Assembly (NCBI GenBank): GCA_964441285.1
Contig: CAYTUK010000011.1
Coordinates: forward strand, 16,759 to 80,758
Length of the DNA: 64,000 bases
Direction of reading: 5' to 3'
DNA from: S010-25 sp964441285
GTDB lineage: Bacteria > Pseudomonadota > Gammaproteobacteria > SZUA-229
A program made the translations under genes and the position numbers. Below are positions 1-9,730 of this stretch, one piece after another (within the stretch, counting starts at the first letter, position 1; each line of letters starts with the position of its first letter). The notes under the pieces are model-generated. The model was not told the origin of the DNA. It saw nothing but the letters and a program-made list of their open reading frames with translations, and searched no databases.

Positions 1-2
1 AT

Positions 3-1313
3 TTGGATGTTGTAAATGTTGGCTTATTAGGCCTGGGTACTGTTGGTGGTGGCACGGCGGCAGTATTACTGAGAAATGCCACGGAAATACAGGCGCGTCT
101 GGGACGCGAAATTCGTCTTACCCATATTGCAGGGTTGGGCATTGCCGAACAGACCATCGTCGATCCACAAACAACAAAATTAACCGAAGATGCATTCGAA
201 GTAGTGAACGATCCTGATGTGCATATTGTGGTTGAGCTAATCGGCGGTTACACGCTGGCAAAAGATCTGGTACTTCAGGCGATTGAAAATGGGAAACATG
301 TGGTCACGGCGAATAAAGCACTGATTGCAACCCACGGTAGTGAAATTATGCGAGCAGCAACCCGACAGGGTGTCAGTGTCTGTTATGAAGCGGCTGTTGC
401 GGGTGGTATCCCGATTATTAAAGCCATACGCGAGGGGCTTGCCGCAAATCAGATACAGTGGATAGCCGGGATAATTAATGGTACTGGTAATTTTATCCTG
501 ACTGAGATGCGCGATAAAGGCCGTGACTTTGCTGATGTATTAGCGGAGGCGCAGGCATTGGGTTATGCTGAAGCCGACCCGACCTTTGATATTGAAGGTA
601 TCGATGCCGCCCATAAATTAACCATTCTTGCGTCGTTAGCTTTTGGTGTCGAGCTGCAGTTTGATAAAACCTATACCGAAGGTATCAGTAAAATTACCAC
701 GGAAGATATGAAATATGCGGAAGAACTGGGGTACCGTATCAAACATCTGGGTATCACTCGCAGAACAGATAAAGGGATAGAGCTGCGTGTTCACCCTACG
801 TTAATTCCAGAAAAAAGATTGATTGCTAATGTGGACGGTGTAATGAATGCAGTACTGGTGCAGGGCGATGCTGTCGGACCAACACTGTATTATGGCGCGG
901 GGGCAGGGGCAGAACCTACTGCATCAGCGGTGGTCGCAGATATTATTGATACAGCTCGGACGATGGGCGTTTCGCTTGACCATAAAGTCCCCCTGTTGGG
1001 TTATCAGAACGAGGTTAAGCGTGATACCCCTATACTGGCAATGGATGCTGTAGAAACGTCTTATTATTTGCGTATGCAGGCGGAAGACAAGCCGGGCGTG
1101 CTGGCAGAAGTATCGGACACTTTTGCAAAAAATAATATTAGCATTGAGGCCGTTTTGCAGAAAGAACCTGTAACAGGTGAAAATTCAGTCCATCTGGTGA
1201 TGCTGACGCAAAAATGTATTGAGTTCAATATGAAGCTGGCAATCGCCGCAGTGGAACAGCTGGCATCTGTGCAGGGTGAAGTCGTACGGATTCGAATGGA
1301 ACACCTTGATTAG
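3..1313 (+). CDS. hom: Homoserine dehydrogenase (5' end at or beyond window edge)
   Basis: NADP-dependent reduction of aspartate semialdehyde to homoserine, the branch-point step to threonine and methionine. The N-terminus shows the Rossmann nucleotide-binding motif GLGTVGGG. The middle carries the catalytic-domain signature (NGTGNFILTEM, then AEADPTFDIEGIDAAHKL), and residues from about 350 to 436 form an ACT domain (DKPGVLAEVSDTFAKNNISI), the usual site of threonine feedback. The first in-frame start visible is a TTG at position 3, so the true start may be that TTG or may lie just outside the window. Length (436 aa) matches the monofunctional enzyme of gammaproteobacteria. It is convergent with thrC across about 210 bp, so the two threonine genes are adjacent but not in one operon. 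The function call is firm; the start is not. Confidence 0.95.
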   Translation: MDVVNVGLLGLGTVGGGTAAVLLRNATEIQARLGREIRLTHIAGLGIAEQTIVDPQTTKLTEDAFEVVNDPDVHIVVELIGGYTLAKDLVLQAIENGKHVVTANKALIATHGSEIMRAATRQGVSVCYEAAVAGGIPIIKAIREGLAANQIQWIAGIINGTGNFILTEMRDKGRDFADVLAEAQALGYAEADPTFDIEGIDAAHKLTILASLAFGVELQFDKTYTEGISKITTEDMKYAEELGYRIKHLGITRRTDKGIELRVHPTLIPEKRLIANVDGVMNAVLVQGDAVGPTLYYGAGAGAEPTASAVVADIIDTARTMGVSLDHKVPLLGYQNEVKRDTPILAMDAVETSYYLRMQAEDKPGVLAEVSDTFAKNNISIEAVLQKEPVTGENSVHLVMLTQKCIEFNMKLAIAAVEQLASVQGEVVRIRMEHLD

Positions 1314-1388
1314 AAAACCTCTGAAGCTGCATCTCAACCTATTTTACCCGGACTCGTTCAGCGGTTCATCAGGTTTTCACGCATCCTG

Positions 1389-1440
1389 ACAGAATGGATA
1401 AAAAGGATACTATAGGTATCCTTTTTATCCATTTCAGTGA
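1389..1440. repeat. Core-deleted copy (D) of the dispersed palindromic element; perfect 17-bp hairpin
   Basis: Positions 1394-1410 and 1416-1432 are perfect reverse complements (17 bp) around a 5-base loop. The right flank (CCTTTTTATCCATTTCAGTGA region) matches the right end of the copies at 25.2 and 35.5 kb (TATCC..TTTCAGTAAT). The left flank (GACAGA..GGATAAAAAGG) matches their left end. The inner ~70 bp of the full element is missing. Lying between convergent hom and thrC, and with A-run/T-run edges, the hairpin could also stop transcription from both sides; that role is inferred. Confidence 0.6.
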
Positions 1441-1443
1441 TAA

Positions 1444-1479
1444 CTGTTCCCTGTTCCCTGTTCCCTGTTCCCTGTTTCC
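1444..1479. repeat. Heptanucleotide tandem repeat (CTGTTCC)
   Basis: Four perfect CTGTTCC units (1444-1471) are followed by a degenerate fifth (CTGTTTCC). This kind of short heptamer array is typical of intergenic DNA in cyanobacteria and in some large-genome gammaproteobacteria. It lies between the hairpin element and the end of thrC and has no coding role. Confidence 0.8.
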
Positions 1480-1522
1480 TGGTGGTGAACGGGACAATAA
1501 AGTGAGCGCTGAAATTCAGTTG

Positions 1523-2992
1523 CTACAAAAATGCCAGAATTTCTTTTTCGATAATTTCTTTTTCGATAACTGTATTTTGCACTATTGGCTTATCAAATAG
1601 ATGATTGATGATCGTCGGTATTTCAATCCGTGCCTGGCGGGCAATGGAGTTTAATGCGTCGATATCCTGCGTATTGACTTCACCGGTTAAAGCATTTGCA
1701 ATCACGGGTGAAAATTTGGTCCATTCTGCAGTGGAATAAATGATTGTTTTTAATGGTTTGTGGCGACAGGTATCATAGGTCTTAAAGCAAGTTGCGGTGT
1801 GCGGATCCATGAGGTAACCTGATTTAAACACTGCTTTTATATAGGCTTTCCCTTCTGCATCATTACAATAATCAGCGGCAAACAGGGTTTGAATTTGTGT
1901 CAGCTCATCCTTTTCTAAAGTGTAATAATTGTCTTCATCGAGTTGTTGCATCAATACTTTTGTGCGTTCACTACCAAACAAATCAAACAGAATGCGTTCG
2001 ATGTTGGATGATTTTAGAATATCCATTGCGGGTGATGTCGTTGGGATAACCGACAGCGTTCGCAGGTCATACTTGCCGGTATTGATAAATTGAGTGAGAA
2101 TATTATTGTTATTTGAGGCAATTAGAATTTTCTCCACAGGCAGTCCCATTTTTAACGCATAGTAGCCGCCTAATGCATTGCCAAAGTTCCCGCTGGGAAT
2201 GTTTAAATAAACTTTATCACCGAGGGTTATTGCCTGTTGACGAACCAGTTCAAGATAAGAGTGGATGTGATAAATTGTCTGGAAAATAATCCGGCCAAAG
2301 TTAACGGAATTGGCGGCAGAAAGTCGGATATTTTTTTGTTTTAGCTGGTTGTTAAAATCTGCTGAGCCAAGCAGACGTTTAAGTGCATTTTGGGTATCGT
2401 CAAAGTCACCTTTTACACCAATGACTTTCAGATTGTCTGCATCCTCAGTAACCATTTGCAGGCGTTGAACATCCGAGGTGCCGCCATCGGGATACATGCA
2501 GGTTACACGCACATTTGCGCGATTTTTAAATGTCTCCAGTGCGGCAGGTCCGGTATCACCTGAAGTGGCAGCGAGTATCAGGTAATGCTCATTGCGTTGC
2601 TGTGCAATGGCGGAGAGTACCAAGCCAAAAGGTTGCAATGCCATGTCTTTAAAGGCGCGGGTTGGGCCATGATATAACTCGCTGATATACAGATCGTCTT
2701 TTACCTTAACGACGGGTACCGGGTTTTTGGGGTCATCAAAATTGTCATAGAGTGCCAGCGCTTCATCAATGATCTCGGTTTCAATATCTATATTAAAAGC
2801 CGTTAGTACGGCTTTAGCCAGTGTTTTATAATCAGAGGATAGATGCTGTTGCAGAAAAGACGCATTCAGTGCTGGCAAACTCTCAGGTGAGTAAATGCCG
2901 CCAAAAGAGGAAACCGGCGTTAGTATGGCTGTAGCGAAACTAACTTTTTCTGGGTGCTCGCCGTCATTGCCACGGGTTTCAATAAATTGCAT
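1523..2992 (-). CDS. thrC: Threonine synthase
   Basis: PLP enzyme converting O-phosphohomoserine to threonine. With the ATG at 2992 the protein is 489 aa and begins MQFIETRGNDG, the usual start of this long-form family. The longer reading frame upstream (to 3115) adds residues with no family resemblance. Lys115 in GPTRAFKDMAL is the expected PLP Schiff-base lysine, and the phosphate-binding segment SGNFGNALGG is present. The gene is convergent with hom. Its 3' end contains a perfect 15-bp tandem duplication (1538-1567), so the protein ends with IEKEI repeated twice just before the C-terminus, outside the conserved fold. Identification is secure. Confidence 0.95.
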   Translation of the reverse strand: MQFIETRGNDGEHPEKVSFATAILTPVSSFGGIYSPESLPALNASFLQQHLSSDYKTLAKAVLTAFNIDIETEIIDEALALYDNFDDPKNPVPVVKVKDDLYISELYHGPTRAFKDMALQPFGLVLSAIAQQRNEHYLILAATSGDTGPAALETFKNRANVRVTCMYPDGGTSDVQRLQMVTEDADNLKVIGVKGDFDDTQNALKRLLGSADFNNQLKQKNIRLSAANSVNFGRIIFQTIYHIHSYLELVRQQAITLGDKVYLNIPSGNFGNALGGYYALKMGLPVEKILIASNNNNILTQFINTGKYDLRTLSVIPTTSPAMDILKSSNIERILFDLFGSERTKVLMQQLDEDNYYTLEKDELTQIQTLFAADYCNDAEGKAYIKAVFKSGYLMDPHTATCFKTYDTCRHKPLKTIIYSTAEWTKFSPVIANALTGEVNTQDIDALNSIARQARIEIPTIINHLFDKPIVQNTVIEKEIIEKEILAFL

Positions 2993-3347
2993 AGTCGATC
3001 TGCCTGGTAAGTTTATCTGATGATAATTGAGCGGATTATAGCGAATTTTCACATGCTGGTTCTCTATATATTTACTGTGGCCTGATAATATGTCCAGGTG
3101 GGTGACCCAATCCATTAGTTGTAATCAATTACACCAGACATTCGAGGCAGTAATTTAGGCCATCAATTAGGACAGAGGATTATTTAGCCGCATTTTTCCA
3201 GACTGAAAATAGAAATATCAGGGGCTTAACCTGATCTGCTGAAACTTGATGCCGGTTTATGCTGGTTTTATAGGTTTTTCGGCTTAACAACTGAATGATC
3301 TCATGTAAACTAGTGGCTTCCTGAAAACATCATCATAAAAATTATTA
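2993..3347. other. Gap between divergent thrC and smc
   Basis: About 355 bp separate the divergently read thrC and smc. This stretch must hold both promoters, but I see no strong sigma-70 hexamer pair or regulator palindrome to defend. The in-frame extension of thrC into it (2993-3115) is not conserved-looking. No RNA gene was recognised. Confidence 0.5.
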
Positions 3348-6300
3348 ATGCGATTAAGCAAGATTAAACTCGCTGGTTTTAAGTCTTTTGTTGACCCGAC
3401 AACCATCAACTTCCCCAGTAACCTGACGGGCATTGTCGGCCCTAATGGTTGTGGCAAATCCAATACTATTGATGCTGTGCGTTGGGTAATGGGCGAATCA
3501 TCCGCTAAATATCTACGCGGTACCTCAATGGATGATGTGATTTTTAACGGTTCCACCTCGCGTAAACCCATTGCGATGGCATCGGTTGAGCTGGTCTTTG
3601 ATAATAGTGATGGCAAGATGGGTGGCCAGTATTCGCAATATGCCGAGATTTCGGTTAAACGTACCGTGACGCGTGATGGGCAGTCAAAATATATGTTAAA
3701 TGGGGCCCGTTGTCGGCGGCGTGATGTTGCCGATCTGTTCCTTGGTACAGGGCTTGGGCCACGCAGTTATGCGATTATCGAGCAAGGCATGATTACCCGT
3801 CTGATTGATGCCAAACCAGAAGAAATGCGGGCTTTTCTGGAAGAAGCTGCGGGTATATCCAAATACAAAGAACGTCGTCGTGAAACCGAGACTCGGATTC
3901 GCCATACCCGTGAAAATCTTGATCGGCTCTCTGATTTGCGCGAAGAAATTGAGAAACAACTGGCACGGCTGCAACGCCAGAGCCGCAGTGCTGAACGTTA
4001 TAAGACGTTTAAACAGACCGAGCGGCAGTTAAAGGCCGAACATCTGGCGTTGCACTGGCAGGAGCTGAAAGTGAAACTGGATTTACGTGACAACGAAATT
4101 CAGAGCACAGAGACGGAACTAGAAAAAGTCATCGCAGATCAGCGTGCAATTGAGTCCAGGATTGAGCAGCAGCGCCAGAAAAATACTGCGACCAGCGACG
4201 TACTGAATAAAGCACAGGCGGAGTACTATAGTTTGGGTGCGGAAGTTTCTGGTAAAGAACAAAGCATTAAATATCAGCAAGAACTTGAACAGCGCCAGCG
4301 TAACGATTTTGAGCGTATCGAAGCGACATTAGCCGATGTGACGCAGGCATTAGAAAGTGATCGTCAGGCGAAGGCAGAGACAACACAGCAATTACAGGCC
4401 AGTGAACCAGAACTAAAAGAACTCAGGCAACAGGAAGAACGTTTATCCGAGCAATTACAGCTTGCTGAACAGCGGATGCAAAACTGGCAGCAATCATGGG
4501 ATGAAATCAACCAGCATTATTCGCAGGCAAGTCAGATGGCACAGGTGGAACGCTCACGTATGGAGCAGCTTGAACGTCATGTTGGTCAGCTCCAACAGCG
4601 TCTGCAAAAGATTGACCTCGAAACCCAGACATTGCATGGTGAGAAGTTGGATGATCAGATTACTGACTTAAAACATTTACACGGTAAGGTGACGGAAGAG
4701 AAAACGGAGCATGAGCAACAGTTGACCGATGTGCTTGATGACATCCGTAGTAACCGCGAAGAAATTGTTAGCAGTGAGCAGAAATATGCCCAGGTTCGGC
4801 GTAATATCAACCAGCTTCAGGGTGGCCTGTCTTCAATGGAAGCACTACAACAGGCTGCGCTTGGGCAAACAGATAAGCCATTACAACAGTGGCTGAGGGA
4901 AAATGGTTTAAGTGATAATCATCGAGTAGCGCAACAACTGGACGTTGAAACAGGCTGGGAGCTGGCTGTCGAAACGGTGTTAAGCGATATACTCGAAGCC
5001 GTTTGTGTTGATGCGCTGTCAGCTCTGGATCAGTCATTGCAGGGGGAGGCGATAGAAACGTTGCAACAAAGCAATCTATCCCTTATTGAAATGCTTTCGG
5101 ATTCAGCAGCAAGGCAGCCGTCTACTGAGTTATTGTTAGATAAAATAACAACGTCATTATCATTAGCGCCGTTTTTACAGGGCGTACGTGTGGCAGAAAC
5201 GCTGGCCGAAGCGTTGTTGATGCGGGCTTCGCTTGATGCCACTGAAAGTGTTGTGACGCGTGGAGGAGTCTGGGTTGGTGTTAACTGGTTACGCATCAGC
5301 CGAGATAAAGATGTGCGTCGAGGTGTGCTGGCGCGTGAACAAAATATACGTGAACTGCAGCAACAATTGATTGAGCAGGAAGCAATGGCAGCAACCTTTA
5401 GTCATACGTTGCAACAGTTTCGTGAGCGATTACAGAGCAGTGAGCAGCAGCGCGAGATATTGCAGTCTTCACTTAACACGATCCACGCGCGTTTAAATGA
5501 AATTCAGACGCAGATTAGTGCACATGAATCGCGTCAGGAACATATTATTAATCGCAGTAAAAATCTTGATGAAGAGCACCAGGAAACACAGAACCTGATC
5601 AGCCGTGAGGATGAAGCCATTACAATTGCGACAAAACTACGCAATAAATCACTGGCACAGACAGAAGAGATGGAGGTTGGGCGGCAACAGCTTCAGGGGC
5701 AGCGTGAAACGCTAAATCAACAGCTATTACAGCATCGGGCGGCGATGCAGCAACAGCGTGAAAGTGCACACCAGCTGGACGTTAAAATAGAAGGGTTACG
5801 TTCGCATAAAGCTGGGTTAGAACACAATATTGCACGCATGGAACAGACACACTCTGTACAACAGCAGCGTAAACAGGAACTGGAAAACCTCCTGGCCTCA
5901 GCCTCAGCACCTACAAAAATACTGGAGAGCGAACTCAGTAACCTGCTGGAAAAACGGCTGCATGCCGATACAAATTTAACCCAGACTCGACAACAGGTCG
6001 AAATAATTACCAATGAATTACAGCAGCTGGAGCAGCAACGTGCTGCATTTGAACAGTCGGGGCAGCAAGTGCGTAGCAAGCTGGAGCAGAAACGCCTGGA
6101 TAGTCAGGAGTTACGTGTACGCAGTAAAACCACGCTCGAACAACTAACTGAAACCGGCTTTGAGGCGAAAGCTATACTGGAATCACTTGAAATGGATGCA
6201 AATTGTTCGCAATGGGAACAGAAACTGGCGGATATTGTACAGCGTATATCACGTCTGGGACCAATTAATCTGGCCGCGATTGATGAATATAAAGAACAGT

Positions 6301-6875
6301 TGGAACGAAAATCCTATCTGGATGAGCAGAATAAGGATGTTGTTGCAGCACTGGATATTCTAGAAAAAGCCATTGCAAAAATTGATGCTGAAACTCGTTC
6401 ACGTTTCAAGGAAACTTATGACCATGTGAATGCGCGTGTTAAAGACATGTTTCCACGTCTATTTGGTGGTGGTACCGCCTATCTGGAAATGACGGGTGAT
6501 AACCTGCTTGATACGGGTATTGCTATTATGGCTCGGCCACCGGGTAAACGTATTTCCAATATTCATCTGATGTCCGGTGGTGAAAAAGCACTGACTGCGG
6601 TGGCACTGGTGTTTGCTATTTTTGAATTAAATCCGGCACCCTTCTGTATGCTTGATGAAGTTGATGCGCCGCTGGATGAAGCCAATGTAGGACGATTCTG
6701 CCAGCTGGTTAAGGATATGTCATCGCGGGTACAGTTTATTTTTATTACCCATAACAAAACTACAATGGAAATGTCCGAACACTTGAGTGGTGTGACTATG
6801 CGTGAATCAGGTGTGTCCAGACTGGTATCGGTGGATGTTGCAGAAGCAGCAACGATGGCGGGTGTAGGTGCATAA
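3348..6875 (+). CDS. smc: Chromosome segregation/condensin ATPase SMC
   Basis: SMC-type condensin, 1175 aa, organising and segregating the chromosome. The head N-lobe carries Walker A GPNGCGKSN at residues 31-39. Long glutamine-rich coiled coils flank a central hinge region at roughly residues 510-660. The C-lobe has the ABC signature LMSGGEKALTAVAL and Walker B FCMLDEVDAPLDEANVGRF. Length and layout are standard for the Smc-ScpAB type rather than MukB, which is usual for gammaproteobacteria outside the enteric group. The ATG has no clear Shine-Dalgarno. zipA follows after 2 bases and ligA shortly after, giving the familiar smc-zipA-ligA cluster, likely one transcript. Confidence 0.97.
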   Translation: MRLSKIKLAGFKSFVDPTTINFPSNLTGIVGPNGCGKSNTIDAVRWVMGESSAKYLRGTSMDDVIFNGSTSRKPIAMASVELVFDNSDGKMGGQYSQYAEISVKRTVTRDGQSKYMLNGARCRRRDVADLFLGTGLGPRSYAIIEQGMITRLIDAKPEEMRAFLEEAAGISKYKERRRETETRIRHTRENLDRLSDLREEIEKQLARLQRQSRSAERYKTFKQTERQLKAEHLALHWQELKVKLDLRDNEIQSTETELEKVIADQRAIESRIEQQRQKNTATSDVLNKAQAEYYSLGAEVSGKEQSIKYQQELEQRQRNDFERIEATLADVTQALESDRQAKAETTQQLQASEPELKELRQQEERLSEQLQLAEQRMQNWQQSWDEINQHYSQASQMAQVERSRMEQLERHVGQLQQRLQKIDLETQTLHGEKLDDQITDLKHLHGKVTEEKTEHEQQLTDVLDDIRSNREEIVSSEQKYAQVRRNINQLQGGLSSMEALQQAALGQTDKPLQQWLRENGLSDNHRVAQQLDVETGWELAVETVLSDILEAVCVDALSALDQSLQGEAIETLQQSNLSLIEMLSDSAARQPSTELLLDKITTSLSLAPFLQGVRVAETLAEALLMRASLDATESVVTRGGVWVGVNWLRISRDKDVRRGVLAREQNIRELQQQLIEQEAMAATFSHTLQQFRERLQSSEQQREILQSSLNTIHARLNEIQTQISAHESRQEHIINRSKNLDEEHQETQNLISREDEAITIATKLRNKSLAQTEEMEVGRQQLQGQRETLNQQLLQHRAAMQQQRESAHQLDVKIEGLRSHKAGLEHNIARMEQTHSVQQQRKQELENLLASASAPTKILESELSNLLEKRLHADTNLTQTRQQVEIITNELQQLEQQRAAFEQSGQQVRSKLEQKRLDSQELRVRSKTTLEQLTETGFEAKAILESLEMDANCSQWEQKLADIVQRISRLGPINLAAIDEYKEQLERKSYLDEQNKDVVAALDILEKAIAKIDAETRSRFKETYDHVNARVKDMFPRLFGGGTAYLEMTGDNLLDTGIAIMARPPGKRISNIHLMSGGEKALTAVALVFAIFELNPAPFCMLDEVDAPLDEANVGRFCQLVKDMSSRVQFIFITHNKTTMEMSEHLSGVTMRESGVSRLVSVDVAEAATMAGVGA

Positions 6876-6877
6876 CG

Positions 6878-7558
6878 GTGGAATTACTGCGCTGGATTTT
6901 ACTTATAGCAGGTATTATATTCATTGCCATGCTTTATCTGTTTGGCCGAAAACGTCGGCATTGCAAACAACAGGATAATGATTTTGATGAAGATTTACCA
7001 GAATTTAACGCGCATAACTGGGATGATCTTGATGAGGGTGTAGGCTCGGTAAGAGTCATTACTGGTAGTGAAGACGCAGGGAATATATCAATTACTGAAG
7101 ATAGCAAATTGCCCATTCAGCCATCGAGTGCAGGTGCTCATCCAGAAATAATCGCGTTATTCATCTTGCCAAAACTTAATGCTGAATTTTCTGGTTCACA
7201 AATAAACAGCTCAGTGCAGGCGATGGGACTGACATTTGGCGAGATGAATATCTATCATTTTATAAAAGATCAGCGTACGGTTTTTAGCCTGGCAAATATG
7301 CACGAACCTGGATGTTTCGACCCAGATAATATTCATGATTTAAAATCCTCCGGATTAACACTTTTTATGCAGATAAATACCGCAGCCGATGTTGATGCGA
7401 TTGACGACCTTACCGAAATGTTACAGCGCAGTTACCAGATTGCAGGATTGATTGGTGGTCGATTGTGTAATCATTTACGCCAACCATTAACCGAACAGGA
7501 TGCAGAAAATTATCGTACCCAGGTGCGTGAGCACCTGGAAATTTGCCCTGAAGATTAA
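6878..7558 (+). CDS. zipA: Cell division protein ZipA
   Basis: Inner-membrane anchor for FtsZ at the division septum. It starts with GTG two bases after the smc stop, which implies translational coupling. Residues about 4-23 are a single membrane anchor, followed by basic residues (GRKRRH). An acidic linker comes next (DNDFDEDLPEF), then the C-terminal FtsZ-binding domain from about residue 88 (HPEIIALFILPKLNAEFSG to the end). At 226 aa it is shorter than the E. coli protein because the Pro/Gln-rich linker is brief. Position between smc and ligA supports the call. Confidence 0.9.
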   Translation: MELLRWILLIAGIIFIAMLYLFGRKRRHCKQQDNDFDEDLPEFNAHNWDDLDEGVGSVRVITGSEDAGNISITEDSKLPIQPSSAGAHPEIIALFILPKLNAEFSGSQINSSVQAMGLTFGEMNIYHFIKDQRTVFSLANMHEPGCFDPDNIHDLKSSGLTLFMQINTAADVDAIDDLTEMLQRSYQIAGLIGGRLCNHLRQPLTEQDAENYRTQVREHLEICPED

Positions 7559-7655
7559 CGTCATGTTTCTTGTGGTCAGCGTCTTGATGGCTCAATCCAG
7601 CCTGCGCTTTTGAACAATGGGTGTCCTTTCATCCGTACTGTTAGTAAATACAGCT

Positions 7656-9680
7656 ATGCTCGCTCCAATTAAAAAACAAATTAAACAATTGCGTGAACAG
7701 CTGCGTCATCACGCCTATCAATATTATGTGCTCGATGAGCCGCATATTGCCGACATTGAATATGATCGCCTTTATCAGCAGTTACAACAATTGGAGCAAC
7801 AGCATCCTGAATGCATCACCGAAGATTCACCTACACAACGTGTTGGCGCAGAACCATTGGCTACATTCGAACAAATTACCCACCAGTTACCCATGCTATC
7901 ACTGGATAATGTTTTCAATGAAGAAGCACTGGTGGCTTTTAATAAGCGGGCTCAGGAGTGGTTGCATACTGATGAAGTCCTAACGTATGTGGCAGAGCCA
8001 AAACTCGATGGGTTAGCGATAAGTTTACGATATGAGAAAGGAGTTTTACTTTATGCTGCGACTCGGGGTGATGGTACTACGGGTGAAAATGTTACTCAGA
8101 ATATTCGCACCATACAATCTATACCACTACGGTTGCCAGGTAAGGATTATCCTGAAGTACTGGAAGTTCGTGGTGAGGTGTTTATGCCGAAAGCCGGATT
8201 TGAAAAACTCAACCAATATGCACGTGAGCATAATGAGAAGATTTTTGTTAACCCTAGAAATGCTGCAGCGGGCAGTTTGCGGCAACTGGATCCAAAAGTT
8301 ACCGCCAGTCGGCCATTGCAATTATATTGTTATTCTACTGGTGTAGTAGAGGGCGGTAAACTGGCTCATACACACAGTGAAATTTTACAACAGTTAAAAT
8401 ATTTTGGCTTGCCTGTGTGTGCAGAGACAAAAGTGGTTAAAGGTGTAGCGGGCTGCATGGATTATTACCGGCAGCTTTTGCAACATCGTAATGCCCTGGC
8501 TTATGATATTGATGGTATTGTTTATAAAGTTAATTCAATTTCGTTACAACAACGTCTAGGCTTTGTTGCGCGGGCACCACGTTGGGCAATCGCGCATAAA
8601 TTTCCCGCACAGGAAGAAGTGAGTGAAATTCTTGCGGTAGATTTTCAGGTGGGGCGTACAGGTGCAATTACACCTGTTGCACGTTTAAAATCTATTTTTG
8701 TTGGTGGTGTAACGGTGAGTAATGCAACCCTGCATAATATGGATGAAATTAAACGCAAAGATATTCATATTGGTGATCAAGTAATTGTTCGTCGCGCTGG
8801 TGATGTGATTCCTGAAATAGTTAAAGTAGTGCCGGATAAACGCAATGCTTTTACTCGACCAATCATTATGCCAGAGCAATGTCCTGCCTGTGGTTCGGTC
8901 ATTGAACAACTGGAGGGTGAAGCTGTTGCACGCTGTACAGCGGGTTTGTTTTGTCAGGCGCAACGAGCTGAAGCGATTAAACATTATGTTTCACGTAAAG
9001 CGCTGGATATTGAAGGACTGGGTGATAAGTTAATTGAACAGCTGGTTGATGAGGAACTGGTAGCAACGCCGGCAGATTTATATTTATTAAACCAACAGCA
9101 GTTGGCCTCACTGGAACGCATGGGAGAGAAATCTGCATTAAATATTATTCATGCGATTGAACACAGTAAGCAAGCTGAACTGTCCCGATTCATTTATGCA
9201 TTAGGTATTCGAGAAGTTGGTGAAGCCACAGCGAGGAATTTAGCTGTTGCGTTCAGCTCACTGGATGCAGTGATTCAGGCGGATATTGAAACTTTACAGG
9301 AGGTGCAGGATATTGGTCCGATTGTAGCGCAGCATTTAGTGACTTTCTTTCAGCAGGTACATAATCGTCAGGTAATTGAAAAAATACTGGCAGCAGGTAT
9401 TGAAATTCAGCACCGAGCGAAGCCGGTGATTGAAAATCAACTGTTCCAGAATAAAATTTTTGTTATTACCGGTACATTACCCAACCTGTCTCGAAATGAG
9501 GCCAAAGCCATGTTAATTACAGCCGGTGCAAAAGTGACGAGTAGTGTATCAGCCAATACAGATTATTTGCTTGCTGGTGAAAAAGCCGGTTCTAAACTGA
9601 CCAAAGCCAGATCACTCGGAATTAAAGTAATTGATGAGGGAATGCTGAAAACAATGGTTGCGGGGCCAGGAAACCTCTGA
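7656..9680 (+). CDS. ligA: NAD-dependent DNA ligase
   Basis: Seals nicks in replication and repair using NAD+. I prefer the ATG at 7656 over the one at 7617: from 7656 the adenylated lysine in EPKLDGL is Lys116, one off the E. coli enzyme, and the N-terminal helix (LREQLRHHAYQYYVLDEP) is preceded by about the right number of residues. Domains in order are the Ia NMN-binding helices, nucleotidyltransferase, OB fold, a four-cysteine zinc finger (CPACG ... CTAGLFCQAQ), helix-hairpin-helix repeats and a C-terminal BRCT domain (NKIFVITGTLPNLSRNEAK). At 674 aa it is standard length. Last gene of the smc-zipA-ligA cluster. Confidence 0.96.
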   Translation: MLAPIKKQIKQLREQLRHHAYQYYVLDEPHIADIEYDRLYQQLQQLEQQHPECITEDSPTQRVGAEPLATFEQITHQLPMLSLDNVFNEEALVAFNKRAQEWLHTDEVLTYVAEPKLDGLAISLRYEKGVLLYAATRGDGTTGENVTQNIRTIQSIPLRLPGKDYPEVLEVRGEVFMPKAGFEKLNQYAREHNEKIFVNPRNAAAGSLRQLDPKVTASRPLQLYCYSTGVVEGGKLAHTHSEILQQLKYFGLPVCAETKVVKGVAGCMDYYRQLLQHRNALAYDIDGIVYKVNSISLQQRLGFVARAPRWAIAHKFPAQEEVSEILAVDFQVGRTGAITPVARLKSIFVGGVTVSNATLHNMDEIKRKDIHIGDQVIVRRAGDVIPEIVKVVPDKRNAFTRPIIMPEQCPACGSVIEQLEGEAVARCTAGLFCQAQRAEAIKHYVSRKALDIEGLGDKLIEQLVDEELVATPADLYLLNQQQLASLERMGEKSALNIIHAIEHSKQAELSRFIYALGIREVGEATARNLAVAFSSLDAVIQADIETLQEVQDIGPIVAQHLVTFFQQVHNRQVIEKILAAGIEIQHRAKPVIENQLFQNKIFVITGTLPNLSRNEAKAMLITAGAKVTSSVSANTDYLLAGEKAGSKLTKARSLGIKVIDEGMLKTMVAGPGNL

Positions 9681-9730
9681 ATAAGTTGTAAATAAACATT
9701 GTGAGTTCAGAATATTTAATGGCTGCGTTA

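Noticed and set aside
1394..1600. Small plus-strand frame after hom
   Set aside because: Composed of the hairpin and heptamer repeats read as codons, overlapping thrC antisense.
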